64,000 bases of DNA. Origin: Ruminococcus sp. YE282 (GTDB lineage Bacteria; Bacillota; Clostridia; Oscillospirales; Acutalibacteraceae). Location of the stretch: the NCBI GenBank assembly GCA_900101355.1, contig FMUV01000001.1:124001-188000 (forward strand). Direction: 5' to 3'. The notes under the pieces were generated by a model that saw only the letters and a program-made list of their open reading frames with translations, did no database searches and had not been told where the DNA came from. The position numbers and the translations under genes were made by a program. Below, in pieces: positions 18,249-27,382 of this stretch (the first letter of the stretch is position 1; each line of letters opens with the position of its first letter).

Positions 18249-18875
18249 CTATAAAATTTCATCCATATCACAATCTTGACCGACTATGTAATCCACAACA
18301 CCAATATCTTTGCCTTCTTTGGGTAGGAAATACCATTCTCTCCGATAATTATTGTCGAAGCTATCCCCCGAAATCGCGGATTGTGCAATAACATAATCTT
18401 TGGTCATCTTCTCGATTTGATTAATTGAAAAATCTAAATAGTCTTTCACTTTTGCTGTGCTGTTAGCATCTGAACTTTGCCCGTCGTGCAATAGAAATTC
18501 ACTGTGCGGGAAACTAAATCTCTTATGACCCGCCATAAAAACTAATAAAGCCATAGAGAAACACATTCCCAAATTGATTGTATAAACGGGCGTTTTTGAT
18601 AATTTGATACAGTCAATGAGTGAAAAACCGTCAATTACTGAACCGCCGGGGCTATTTATATACAGCCTTATCGGTTCTCTATCTTCAATGTCAATATCTC
18701 TATCTAAACGATTGCAACGCATAATTTGATATACAATTACGTCAACCGCGCTTTCGTTTATTTCAGAATTAAGATAAATCCTTCTATCAAGATTATCTTC
18801 CATTATGAATTTATCGTTATAATCATAAGAAAACGATTCTTCTATATCTCGCATTTCTTCAATATTCTCAACCAT
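18249..18875 (-). CDS. ClpP-like serine protease
   Basis: 208 residues. INSPGGSV, GMCFSMALL (nucleophile serine in GxxxSM) and LLHDG (catalytic histidine region) are those of ClpP. It would form a self-compartmentalised peptidase, possibly with host Clp ATPases, or act as head protease. The ribosome site AGGAGATACATT is clear. Its position between RNA and packaging genes rather than next to portal argues against a standard prohead protease role. Confidence 0.8.
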   Translation of the reverse strand: MVENIEEMRDIEESFSYDYNDKFIMEDNLDRRIYLNSEINESAVDVIVYQIMRCNRLDRDIDIEDREPIRLYINSPGGSVIDGFSLIDCIKLSKTPVYTINLGMCFSMALLVFMAGHKRFSFPHSEFLLHDGQSSDANSTAKVKDYLDFSINQIEKMTKDYVIAQSAISGDSFDNNYRREWYFLPKEGKDIGVVDYIVGQDCDMDEIL

Positions 18876-18885
18876 AATGTATCTC

Positions 18886-20322
18886 CTATAAATGTATCAT
18901 CATTCCCTTAAAGGATTGAATGACACGATATGTTTTATCATTTTTTGATATTTCTTCTTCTAATTTCTCAGCCAAACACTTTTTAGCATCTGCCGCGCCG
19001 TGTACCAAAACCAATTTGTTTGTATTCAGCGAACTTCCGTATTCCACCAAATCGTTGAAACTTGCGTGGCTACTGAAAGTCGTGAGATTTATACAATCCG
19101 CGCGGTTTGGCACTTGTTCGCCATTTATCTTAATGAACTTGTTATCACGATAATTCTTAATCCGATAAGACAAGTAAGATGGGTTATCGCCTGTGTAACC
19201 AGAAAAGATAACCATTGAGTTTGGGTCGCGTAAATATCTTTTCAAATATCCGACAATTCTGCCGTTCGTGCAAAATCCAGAAGAAGAAATAATTATCTTT
19301 GGCATACGGTTTGCAATAACATTGTTGGATTCGTCTTTATCTTCAATGAAATGCACATTCTCCCATTCAAAAACTTCCCGCCATTTTTCAGCGTTATCTC
19401 CATCGAGCAATCGTGAATACATTCTTGATATTTCACAACTCAACATTGAATCAATAAAAATAGGCGTACAGAAATTCTTCTGTGCGCCATAAATTTCGTA
19501 TAATGTTGTAAGTAATTCTTGTGTGCGGCTAAAACTGAAACAGGGGAGAAGTACCGTACCTTTGCGCTCGATAACTGTATTTATCGCGGACTCAAGCAAT
19601 TTGATGTCATATGAGCGTTTCTTTTTGGTTTGCCGTTTAGCCAATCCGTAGGTACTCTCTAAAAGACAAACATCTATGTGCCGGCTCGGAATTTCAGTAT
19701 TCGTAACATAATGATTTTTGGATTTTAATGCTCCGATGTCTGACGTATATAAAACTCTTTTCGTTGAATTTTTGTCGCGGAGTGTTAGTAACAACTGAGC
19801 CGCGCCAAGACAATGAGAATTTCTTAACCATTGAAAACTTACATTGTCGTTCAAAACATAATCTTTGTTATATTCGTTATATACCTCAACCAATTCCAAT
19901 GCTTTGTAAACATCTTCTTCTTCGTATAGAGGCTTATAATCTCGCTTGTATTTTCGAGATAAAATCCGTGCTTCTTCTTTAAGTATTGCACAGGAGTTTA
20001 ATAACATTGGTTTTAGCAATTCCGCAGTTTCTTTTGTGGCTATAATTTTACCACGAAAACCCTCGCGGACTAATCTACCTATGCAACCTGAGTGGTCGAT
20101 ATGAATATGATTTAGGAAAACAAAATCAATTTCTGAGGGTTTGAACTGATATTTCGCGGAATTTGCTCGATATGATTCTATGTAATCGTTAGATTGAAAT
20201 AATCCACATTCAAGCAAGCATTGGGTATGTCCGAATTTAATAAGATACTGAGAACCCGTTACATCCTCGGATGCCTTTCCCGTGAAGAATATGCCATTTG
20301 ATTTTAGTTTCTTTTTAGCCAT
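18886..20322 (-). CDS. Beta-CASP metallo-beta-lactamase nuclease
   Basis: 478 residues. HIHIDHSG is the HxHxDH zinc motif; SDIG, the beta-CASP insert and SSHASFND, then LVHG, complete the ligand set. This family includes RNA endo/exonucleases such as CPSF-73 and RNase J relatives. A phage-encoded RNase beside a tRNA cluster could process tRNA, tmRNA or phage mRNA. Strong AAGGAG ribosome site. Confidence 0.8.
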   Translation of the reverse strand: MAKKKLKSNGIFFTGKASEDVTGSQYLIKFGHTQCLLECGLFQSNDYIESYRANSAKYQFKPSEIDFVFLNHIHIDHSGCIGRLVREGFRGKIIATKETAELLKPMLLNSCAILKEEARILSRKYKRDYKPLYEEEDVYKALELVEVYNEYNKDYVLNDNVSFQWLRNSHCLGAAQLLLTLRDKNSTKRVLYTSDIGALKSKNHYVTNTEIPSRHIDVCLLESTYGLAKRQTKKKRSYDIKLLESAINTVIERKGTVLLPCFSFSRTQELLTTLYEIYGAQKNFCTPIFIDSMLSCEISRMYSRLLDGDNAEKWREVFEWENVHFIEDKDESNNVIANRMPKIIISSSGFCTNGRIVGYLKRYLRDPNSMVIFSGYTGDNPSYLSYRIKNYRDNKFIKINGEQVPNRADCINLTTFSSHASFNDLVEYGSSLNTNKLVLVHGAADAKKCLAEKLEEEISKNDKTYRVIQSFKGMMIHL

Positions 20323-20331
20323 ATACGCTCC

Positions 20332-20517
20332 TTATGTGAGTTTTTTGGCTATGTCTACATATTTGTCCTCTAAGTATCTTCTGTGGCGGGTACGATAAAA
20401 TCCTACGATGTCGCCGTTTTGTTTAACATAACCTCTTGTTGAATTGCGGATAACACCTTTTTCAATTAGTGCTTCCATTTCCTTTTTTGTTATTTCTTTC
20501 AATTTTGGTGTAACCAC
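20332..20517 (-). CDS. Small hypothetical protein
   Basis: 61 residues, basic, no motif. The start is uncertain: the GTG at 20517 lies within its own AAAGGTGG site, and a TTG four codons later is better spaced. It lies between tRNA-Thr and the beta-CASP gene. Confidence 0.5.
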   Translation of the reverse strand: MVTPKLKEITKKEMEALIEKGVIRNSTRGYVKQNGDIVGFYRTRHRRYLEDKYVDIAKKLT

Positions 20518-20545
20518 CTTTTGTAAATTTAGCTTTCGCTATGTT

Positions 20546-20619
20546 TGGAGCTGAAACCGAGAGTCGGACTCGGATTAGTAGGTTACAAATCTACGGTACT
20601 ACCATTATACTATTTCAGC
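20546..20619 (-). tRNA. tRNA-Thr(TGT)
   Basis: Acceptor stem GCTGAAA/TTTCAGC, anticodon loop TTTGTAA (anticodon TGT), T stem CCGAG/CTCGG and encoded CCA. Confidence 0.8.
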
Positions 20620-20637
20620 ATATTACCCTTGCGGGTA

Positions 20638-21442
20638 TTAAGCGGCATTTCGATAATATGATGAATGTCGCGGGATATTATATTTATCGCACCATTTACG
20701 AACCGCATTGTCTGTTACTCCATATATTTTACCGACACTTACAAAAGAATTTTTTGATAGTAAATCAATTAATTCTTTCTTACTTGGTATATATTGAATT
20801 AATTGTTTGTTATAACAATCAGGACATAATAGTGTTTTGCATTTTCCACTTAATTTTTTACCACACTGCAAACACGCATAATCTCTTTTTACTCTAATAG
20901 AAACATCTTTATTTTCTTCTTGCCTTTGTGCAAAAGATTTTTTATTGTTTTTTATTGCAGTTTGCCTAATCGGGTATTGTTTATTGTCATCTTTCCAAGT
21001 ATTTCCAACATTTATTTGAGAGATTGTATTAAAATGCAGTGAATACTTTTTTGCAATTTCATTTTCAGTTAAAATGTTTTCTTCTAAATCAACAATTATT
21101 TTATTAACAGTATCTTGATTTAATTTTTTATAGTATAGCATATCGCCTCCAGCAGTGAGATTATAACCATTTGGATATTTGGTGTTATATTTAGCAATAT
21201 AATATATTTCTTTTTCTTTTAATTCTTCTTTTTTATATCCTTCGATAACCTCAAAATTAAAATTGTTAAATCCAAAATAGTTAAGCATATGATGAAAGTA
21301 AGAATTTTCTGTTGATTTACCAGTATCTCTTTTGACATCACTCTTATTTTTTATGTTGATTATATCTTCTTTTTATATTTGTACTTTGTCCAATATAAGA
21401 TTCACCTGTTATTTTGTTCGTAAATTTGTATATTCCTATCAT
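20638..21442 (-). pseudogene. GIY-YIG homing endonuclease, frameshifted
   Basis: The N-terminal piece from the ATG at 21442 reads GIYKFTNKITGESYIGQSTNIKRRYNQHKK and then hits a stop. Shifting one base at a run of six A near 21345 continues through HHMLNYFGFNNFNFEVIE, GYNLTAGG, an HTH segment and a CxxC zinc finger to the stop at 20638. The two halves make one GIY-YIG enzyme with nuclease, HTH and Zn-finger DNA-binding parts. It is either inactivated or a homopolymer sequencing error. It lies inside the tRNA cluster, a common homing target. Confidence 0.75.
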
Positions 21443-21477
21443 AATAAAACTTCCTTTCTGCAAAAAGATATAAAAAA

Positions 21478-21538
21478 ACAAAGTTAGTAATTGTTGTTGC
21501 AGCAACAAAAAGAGAGCGACTCTCTGTCCTAACTTTGT
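21478..21538 (-). terminator. Branched stem structure with U tract
   Basis: ACAAAGTTAG pairs with CTAACTTTGT, enclosing two hairpins (GAGAG/CTCTC and GTTG/CAAC); on the minus strand it ends in TTTTTTT. It probably terminates the tRNA transcript ahead of the homing gene. Confidence 0.55.
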
Positions 21539-21617
21539 ATTTTGACAAATGTATTCGATTGTGAACAAAAAACTTTCGATTTCTAAAAACAATAGAAACA
21601 AACGATGTTTAATAAAA

Positions 21618-21657
21618 TATCAAATCAGTATAACTCTACCAACTGAGCTACACGAGA
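21618..21657 (-). pseudogene. Orphan 5' half of a tRNA, Ile-like
   Basis: TCTCGTG acceptor strand, TAGCTCAGTTGGTAGAG D arm, then TTATACTGATTTG, with a possible GAT anticodon. No T arm or matching acceptor 3' strand follows. It directly precedes the branched terminator and homing gene, so the 3' half was probably lost or displaced. Confidence 0.6.
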
Positions 21658-21662
21658 ATATA

Positions 21663-21738
21663 TGGCGGCTCTATGGGGACTCGAACCCTAAACTCCGCCG
21701 TGACAGGGCGGTGCTTTAACCAGTTAAACTATAAAGCC
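21663..21738 (-). tRNA. tRNA-Asp(GTC)
   Basis: Acceptor GGCTTTA/TAGAGCC, anticodon loop CTGTCAC, T arm AGGGTTCGAGTCCCC, encoded CCA. Confidence 0.85.
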
Positions 21739-21741
21739 ATA

Positions 21742-21829
21742 TGGTGGGCAGGAAAGGATTTGAACCTTTGAATCGTTGCCGAAACAGTTTTACAGACTGC
21801 TTGCTTTGACCAGACTTGCATACCTACCC
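21742..21829 (-). tRNA. tRNA-Tyr(GTA)
   Basis: Class II tRNA with anticodon stem GCAGT/ACTGT and loop CTGTAAA, long variable arm, T arm AAAGGTTCAAATCCTTT and encoded CCA. Confidence 0.85.
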
Positions 21830-21832
21830 ATA

Positions 21833-21908
21833 TGGTAGCGGATGCCGGAGTTGAACCGTGCGCCACTCGATTGAAAGCCGAGTATCTTGACCGCTTGACT
21901 AATCCGCC
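21833..21908 (-). tRNA. tRNA-Glu(TTC)
   Basis: Acceptor GGCGGAT/ATCCGCT, anticodon stem CTCGG/TCGAG with loop CTTTCAA, encoded CCA. A second tRNA-Glu(TTC) lies at 58142 on the other strand. Confidence 0.8.
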
Positions 21909-21942
21909 ATTTGATTGAACTATTATGCAAAATATGTAAATC

Positions 21943-22055
21943 GCGGGAATTGCACAATCAATTACATCTACTCATACAACGATTAAATTGTAAAAGCAGA
22001 TAGTTAGTCTTTTTTATAATGTAGATAATGTAGAAGGATGATTGTGTTTAGCCGC
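21943..22055 (-). ncRNA. Y-RNA-like structured RNA, unit 9
   Basis: Minus-strand GCGG, CTAA, ACACAATC, ATCCTTCT at the 5' side and GATTGTGC, AATT, CCCGC at the 3' side: the same frame as the eight units around 59.3-62.5 kb. Seven of eight inner stem positions pair. The interior is about 70 nt, AT-rich, with no complete tRNA visible. It lies next to the minus-strand tRNAs, upstream of tRNA-Glu. The rest of the 21910-22270 gap holds a weak GTGGG/CCCAC hairpin at about 22137 and nothing else I can name. Confidence 0.75.
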
Positions 22056-22271
22056 GTTGTTTTAAGATGCGCCGACGCAGCTTTTGCCGCGCCAACGCCA
22101 ATTCTGAAAGAGAAAGATAAAGAAATGAGAGTATAAGTGGGTTATCCCCCACTCATATAAATAAAAGGATTCGTTTGTGTAAATTGCACAAAATACCCTG
22201 TAAACCCTCTAAAATAGGGCGTTTTTGTTGTGAAAAATGCACAAATTTCTTTGATTTCTCTCATATTTGCG

Positions 22272-23480
22272 CTATGAACAAATTTTATGCCTATACCGAT
22301 ATTTACGCTCTTTGTCGATTCTTTTTCTTTCATTGCGATGGCAAGTTTCACAACGAATTTGACGTGAGTGCGCCGATATAACATATTCTTTGCCACAATC
22401 AATACATTTTTGAATTTTGTATCTCTGCAATTTATAGGTTGAACAATAATCGCAATACTTTCTCGTTCTGTTCTTATTGTTCATAATAAATGAACCACAC
22501 TTTTCGCACTTTGATACATTTTGATTACCCACATATTCTTCTAAGAGTAAATATATATTTTCATCTATCGTAAAAGAAGAAATTGTTTTATAAACATCGC
22601 AAGCACTTTCGTTAGCACAATAAGGAATACGGTAACGATTCCCATAAATCTCTATGTAACCATCATCCTCTAATTGCTTTATTAAATTCTGTCGTTCTTG
22701 CTTTTTAACTGATACCTTACCTAATTTACATATTGCAGAATTATTAAATTCAATGTAGTCGCAATTATTGTTTGACTTTAGTTTATAATAAATTAATGTT
22801 CCAAATGCAATCTTTTTTATTTTTTTATTCTTTATCCCGCAAATATAATTTAGCTCCGACTCGTACAAAGTAAACTTTGTATTACCTATAAAATCAACGA
22901 TTTGAGATTCTGATAAACCATATATTTGGTCAATTAATTCTTGCATAAAAATATTTCTTCTGACATTATTTGTTAAAAATTTTTCTTTTGCCTTTTTGCT
23001 TATTTCAATCAAAATATCTTTAGCTATTGATTTAGAAAATCCATTTAACCGTAAATACATACAATAATACTTCAACTTGAAAAGTGTCCGACCTTGCGCC
23101 TTAACAAAATCTCTATTAATTTCTGAAATATATTTTTTAGGATTATATATTTCTGGGTGCTTTTTGAAGTTGCCAGGAGCAACAGCAGAACCAACGGCAA
23201 TTCCTTCTCCGCCAGTTGCGAGATTATAATACATATCATCATCAATGGCGTTGCGCTTTTTAATTTCTTCTATTTCCAAATTAAACGCTTCTTCCTCTGA
23301 ATCACAATGATGCAATATTTCTCTGCGAAAACTATTTCTGCCATATTTTGATATTGCTTTAGCAATTAGCACTCCACTACCTAAATAATTGTCATCTTCG
23401 ATACTTTTATCGGTTGAATGTTTTCCAATATATTTCTTGCCATTCACTAAATTGGTAGTTAAATATACATAATGGTTCAT
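22272..23480 (-). CDS. GIY-YIG endonuclease fused to Zn-ribbon region
   Basis: 402 residues. Residues 1-100 are a GIY-YIG nuclease (YVYLTTNLVNGKKYIGKHST, YNLATGGEG). From about residue 115 to the end the protein parallels the upstream neighbour at 23477-24349: helical middle, then C-x2-C zinc ribbons (KCEKCGSF, CDYCSTYKLQRYKIQKCIDCGKEYVI, CETC). It looks like a homing nuclease grafted onto a copy of that neighbour. The start overlaps the neighbour's stop. Confidence 0.7.
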   Translation of the reverse strand: MNHYVYLTTNLVNGKKYIGKHSTDKSIEDDNYLGSGVLIAKAISKYGRNSFRREILHHCDSEEEAFNLEIEEIKKRNAIDDDMYYNLATGGEGIAVGSAVAPGNFKKHPEIYNPKKYISEINRDFVKAQGRTLFKLKYYCMYLRLNGFSKSIAKDILIEISKKAKEKFLTNNVRRNIFMQELIDQIYGLSESQIVDFIGNTKFTLYESELNYICGIKNKKIKKIAFGTLIYYKLKSNNNCDYIEFNNSAICKLGKVSVKKQERQNLIKQLEDDGYIEIYGNRYRIPYCANESACDVYKTISSFTIDENIYLLLEEYVGNQNVSKCEKCGSFIMNNKNRTRKYCDYCSTYKLQRYKIQKCIDCGKEYVISAHSRQIRCETCHRNERKRIDKERKYRYRHKICS

Positions 23481-24349
23481 TTCTTTTGTTTTTCCCTTTG
23501 ATTTCTTCTATATTCACGGTAATACTTCCTTTTATACTCCAAATTACAAGTATCACATCTACAAGTACAGTTATCTTTGGAATTTACCTCAAACTCTTTG
23601 CCGCAATCAATACATTTAATGATTTTTACGAGCATTGGATTATATGATTTACAATTATTACAATATTTTTTATTACCATATTTATTCCCGCGAGTTAAAA
23701 TCCCGCACTCAGCACATCGAATAAAATTGCCGCCCTTGTATTTCAAATACTCATATCCAAGTTCACGGAAGTCAGATACCAATAGCTTCTGTTCGCCCTC
23801 ATTGTCGATGAATGTCACTCTCACACTGTTGTTTGCGTTTCGCAGCGGCAATTCAAGAAAACCATTATCGGTTAATTCACCGATACATAATTCACGGTCA
23901 AATCGTTTAGAGGAAACCCGCGCCATTTTGAAAATATCCTTTGTGCTTTCATTTACCCAGCCGTCACTATTCGGGTTTCTTAACTGCCCAAGTTTGGCAA
24001 GACATAAGATTGTAAACATAACCCGCTCTTTTTCAGGATTATCAAGCGTAGCTATTTTTTCAAGCTCAGATTCCGTGATACTAACTCCCGCGAGTTCAAG
24101 TAACTCATACCTGTTTACATTCCTAACAATTTTATCTATGGTTTCCTCCCAAGTGAGTTTATCGTTTTGATAGCCAAAATAATTTTTCTGCATAAACTCA
24201 TTTAGCAGTTTATTGATTTTGCTTTTCTTATATCCCAAACAGTGATAATAATACTTCGCAATCATAGATAATGTGAAAAACGGTTTTTCGCCGACATCGC
24301 CACTTTCAAGGTGTTCGATAGCATAATCTTTCTCATTTAATACAATCAT
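23477..24349 (-). CDS. Zn-ribbon DNA/RNA-binding protein, unknown
   Basis: 290 residues. A helical N-terminal two thirds is followed by IRCAECGILTRG...CNNC...IKCIDCGKEF...CDTC, three or more zinc ribbons, and a basic tail. It follows the RNA polymerase and a Cys-rich small protein, so a transcription accessory role is possible. The GIY-YIG gene downstream carries a diverged copy of the same architecture. Confidence 0.55.
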   Translation of the reverse strand: MIVLNEKDYAIEHLESGDVGEKPFFTLSMIAKYYYHCLGYKKSKINKLLNEFMQKNYFGYQNDKLTWEETIDKIVRNVNRYELLELAGVSITESELEKIATLDNPEKERVMFTILCLAKLGQLRNPNSDGWVNESTKDIFKMARVSSKRFDRELCIGELTDNGFLELPLRNANNSVRVTFIDNEGEQKLLVSDFRELGYEYLKYKGGNFIRCAECGILTRGNKYGNKKYCNNCKSYNPMLVKIIKCIDCGKEFEVNSKDNCTCRCDTCNLEYKRKYYREYRRNQREKQKK

Positions 24350-24594
24350 TCTTCGTCACCTCCTTGTAAATGGCTTTCTTTTTCATTTAGAGGGGGCGTA
24401 GAGGCACATTTTTTTGTAAAACTACCCTCGGTAATGAAATTATATTCCTCAGTACCTTTTCTCGGTTTATGCCCACTTTTATAGGGGTATAAAGGGCAAG
24501 TCTTAATATCGCACAGTTTTACCTCTGTTGGACTATCACAACAACAGTCAAGACACTTGGCGCGGATTGCCCTCATCGGGGTCAATTTTCCCAT
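24346..24594 (-). CDS. Small Cys-rich protein
   Basis: 82 residues with AIRAKCLDCCCDSPTEVKLCDIKTCPLYPYK, a compact zinc-binding pattern common in phage proteins annotated only as domain of unknown function. It overlaps the polymerase gene by 47 nt and has a GGAGGTG site. Probably co-expressed with the polymerase. Confidence 0.65.
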   Translation of the reverse strand: MGKLTPMRAIRAKCLDCCCDSPTEVKLCDIKTCPLYPYKSGHKPRKGTEEYNFITEGSFTKKCASTPPLNEKESHLQGGDEE

Positions 24595-27382
24595 AATCCA
24601 CCTCCAATTCTTTCATTGTAAACTGCCGACCACAATATTCAAACTCACCCTCGCCGGAAACCACTTGCGGGAAGTGAATTACATTATCATTTCTCTGTAA
24701 CAGATTTTTGATAATAACATCGCCGCATACATCCCAAGCAAACTTCTTTGAATTTTCACTTTGATAGCATAAATCCAAAACGATATTACACATTTCTTCT
24801 TCACTCGGACAAATCTCAAAGCATTGCTTTCTGAAATGATTTATCATAATCATATAGTCCGCGAACTCCTGCTCTGAGGAAACCTTGCGCTCGGTTAGAT
24901 TTTTCATATGGTTTTTGGTTTTGGCTTTATAATCATTAAAAATCTTTGAGATTCCTACATAGTCTGATTTGCTATATTCAGTTTTACTTTTCAAAATCGT
25001 ATAATCAAACGGCTTTTGAGTTATTTTAATCATATATTCGCTGATATTAGATAAGCAATCTCTAAACGAATCCTCAAAAAACCAACAGATACGATTTATT
25101 GTCGAGTCGCCGCAATCAACAGGGGAGAGTTTGTCGTAGAATTTTATGAAGTCCGACATCTCAGGCGATTGCGCGGGATAGTTACGAATATCGTCTACGC
25201 ACTTTATTCCATACTTACCATATTTGCGGATTGCTGAGTTATTATTGTTCTTAACGTATTTGTTGTATTCCGATTTGAGCTTGGGATAAACATAGCACAT
25301 AAAGTAGGGTTTCTTTGTCGCGGCAATTCGCTCGTTGATTGTTTTCCAATCAATAACCTCTTGTGTATCATTTTCTTTTATTTTTAAGCTGCGCATTGAA
25401 TACCAATACTCTGGCATAGACTTTGCAATAATTCCTTTGCATTTATCAATACAACACTGCTGAAAATGCTGCCCACATCTAATCCTGTATGTCAACATTT
25501 CGTATTCAACAGAATCTTTTGGAAATCTATCACGTACAACCGTCATTGCTGTAACGTGGTTTGTAACTTCGCCTATTTCATCACTAAACGCAAGTTTGTT
25601 GGCAGCAATAATATCTTCCTCTGAGGCAATAACCTTTTCTGCTCGTTTTTGTAAACAAATAATTGTAGGAAGATTATCGGTATTATCCAAAAGAACTCTA
25701 TTATCCGTACAGAAGAAACTATCTCCGTCAAAATCGCACCCATTTTCCGCCTCTGCCGTAGAATCCCAATCATTGATAATGCAAGCCGTCTGAATATATC
25801 TAAACCAATAAGCAACAATATCTGATTTTACAAGTTTTAATTTCCTTATGTTGGAACTTTGACTCATTGGAGCGCGAAAACAAGCGATTTCCTCCGCTCC
25901 TTTATCAATCCAATATTTGTGATAAACTTCTCCTGCCTTTAGTAATCCTGTAATCTCCAAACCAAAGATAGATTGCAATAAGGCATAAGGGTCTCCGCTA
26001 ACCATAGCGAAATTTGCATTAATGCGAATTGCTCCGCGTTCGCCCATTTCAATCCGCTTGCGAATCATACTGTATATCTTTCTACGGATGAATGGGTCGT
26101 TAATCATATCTGATTCAATCATTAACGCTTTAACATAACTCTCAGTATCTTTTGTGAAACAATTATCCTCAGTTAAACTAAATCCCGCGAGAAATGCTAA
26201 ACTCTTTCTGTAATCCAAACCAATAACAGACTTTATTTCATCAACCGTCGGCTGACACAACTCTTTGATTTCCTCATCTGTGAATTGATAGGATTGCAAA
26301 AACTGATAGTTTGTATCTCTTACGTTTTCAAGCTCTTGAGGCGTGGTTTTAGTTACTGCAAACTCATAATTGTTTTTTTGACAATTCTCAAAGTAATCTT
26401 CCCAACTGTCATATGAATCCCACAACTTTAACATAGATTCCGTAAGGATAACATCTGCTTCGCGGACATCGCGCTTTTGCCCCCAAACATCTATGATTTC
26501 GTATGTGCCGGCAATTTTTTCCGCAAACTCCACAAAATCCATAGTATAAAGCATCCCTTTAGTCCAAGCGTATCTAACAGTCATACCCGACAGGGTATCT
26601 TCACACCCTGTCAGGTAGCCGTTTACTTCGCGGGAGTATGAGGGAGACATTAACCCAAACCCATCCGAGCCGTTGTGTTCAATTTCATAATCTTTCTCAA
26701 ACGTCAGTTTTGGTTCTCCGTCACCGCTATCATCAATCACATAAACATCCTCTTTGAATTTCGTTATGCAATCCTTAACCACAATGAAACCTTTTGGCAT
26801 TGGCAGCGGAATTGAGCCAGAACAGATAAGGGCTTGATATGCTTCGAGCTTGGCGGGAACAAGCTTCATATCCATTTTCCTGCCGTTATCTAATTTGCTT
26901 TTTATCTTGTCGTATAGAAGTTCATTGACATAGACAATAGTTGAGTTTTTGATACCGCCATTTGTGCCGAGCAAGCGGCGGTATTTTACTGTATGATTGT
27001 TTTCGTATGTAATTGAAAATCCTTGATTGGCGCGGTCGTAATCCTTTTTGGAGTTCATAACCACACAAACATAATCTTGTTGGAATTGAAGATGATATAG
27101 AGTGTTATAGTAATTGCCAATCAATCGTTTGTTTTCAATGCTTTTGGGTTTCTTCTTGATATTGCGGATTCTTCTTTGTAAGTTATAGATTTTCTCACTT
27201 ACGTTTTCCGCGCCGTTGATTTCATCTATAAATCTCAGACATTGACTATCGTTCAGAGCCACAATAACGCTTGGACATTCTTTCCACGCGGTTTCAAGCG
27301 GGAGGTTAAGTTTCCACTTGTTCCGCTTCAACATTTTGCTCTCTATTTTGTATATGAGCTTATGTGGGCTTTTTTGCTCCAC
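24548..27382 (-). CDS. YonO-like single-chain RNA polymerase
   Basis: 944 residues. CDFDGDSFF at about residues 548-556 is the DxDGD metal-binding motif of two-barrel RNA polymerases. The single-chain layout and length (SPbeta YonO is of similar size) place it with the QDE-1/YonO group. Such enzymes transcribe phage genes from DNA. A FRAPMSQSSNIRKLKLV segment upstream fits the conserved first barrel. The start is a GTG with GGAGG seven bases upstream; it overlaps the previous gene by 40 nt, and an ATG at 27334 is an alternative. Confidence 0.75.
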   Translation of the reverse strand: MEQKSPHKLIYKIESKMLKRNKWKLNLPLETAWKECPSVIVALNDSQCLRFIDEINGAENVSEKIYNLQRRIRNIKKKPKSIENKRLIGNYYNTLYHLQFQQDYVCVVMNSKKDYDRANQGFSITYENNHTVKYRRLLGTNGGIKNSTIVYVNELLYDKIKSKLDNGRKMDMKLVPAKLEAYQALICSGSIPLPMPKGFIVVKDCITKFKEDVYVIDDSGDGEPKLTFEKDYEIEHNGSDGFGLMSPSYSREVNGYLTGCEDTLSGMTVRYAWTKGMLYTMDFVEFAEKIAGTYEIIDVWGQKRDVREADVILTESMLKLWDSYDSWEDYFENCQKNNYEFAVTKTTPQELENVRDTNYQFLQSYQFTDEEIKELCQPTVDEIKSVIGLDYRKSLAFLAGFSLTEDNCFTKDTESYVKALMIESDMINDPFIRRKIYSMIRKRIEMGERGAIRINANFAMVSGDPYALLQSIFGLEITGLLKAGEVYHKYWIDKGAEEIACFRAPMSQSSNIRKLKLVKSDIVAYWFRYIQTACIINDWDSTAEAENGCDFDGDSFFCTDNRVLLDNTDNLPTIICLQKRAEKVIASEEDIIAANKLAFSDEIGEVTNHVTAMTVVRDRFPKDSVEYEMLTYRIRCGQHFQQCCIDKCKGIIAKSMPEYWYSMRSLKIKENDTQEVIDWKTINERIAATKKPYFMCYVYPKLKSEYNKYVKNNNNSAIRKYGKYGIKCVDDIRNYPAQSPEMSDFIKFYDKLSPVDCGDSTINRICWFFEDSFRDCLSNISEYMIKITQKPFDYTILKSKTEYSKSDYVGISKIFNDYKAKTKNHMKNLTERKVSSEQEFADYMIMINHFRKQCFEICPSEEEMCNIVLDLCYQSENSKKFAWDVCGDVIIKNLLQRNDNVIHFPQVVSGEGEFEYCGRQFTMKELEVDYGKIDPDEGNPRQVS

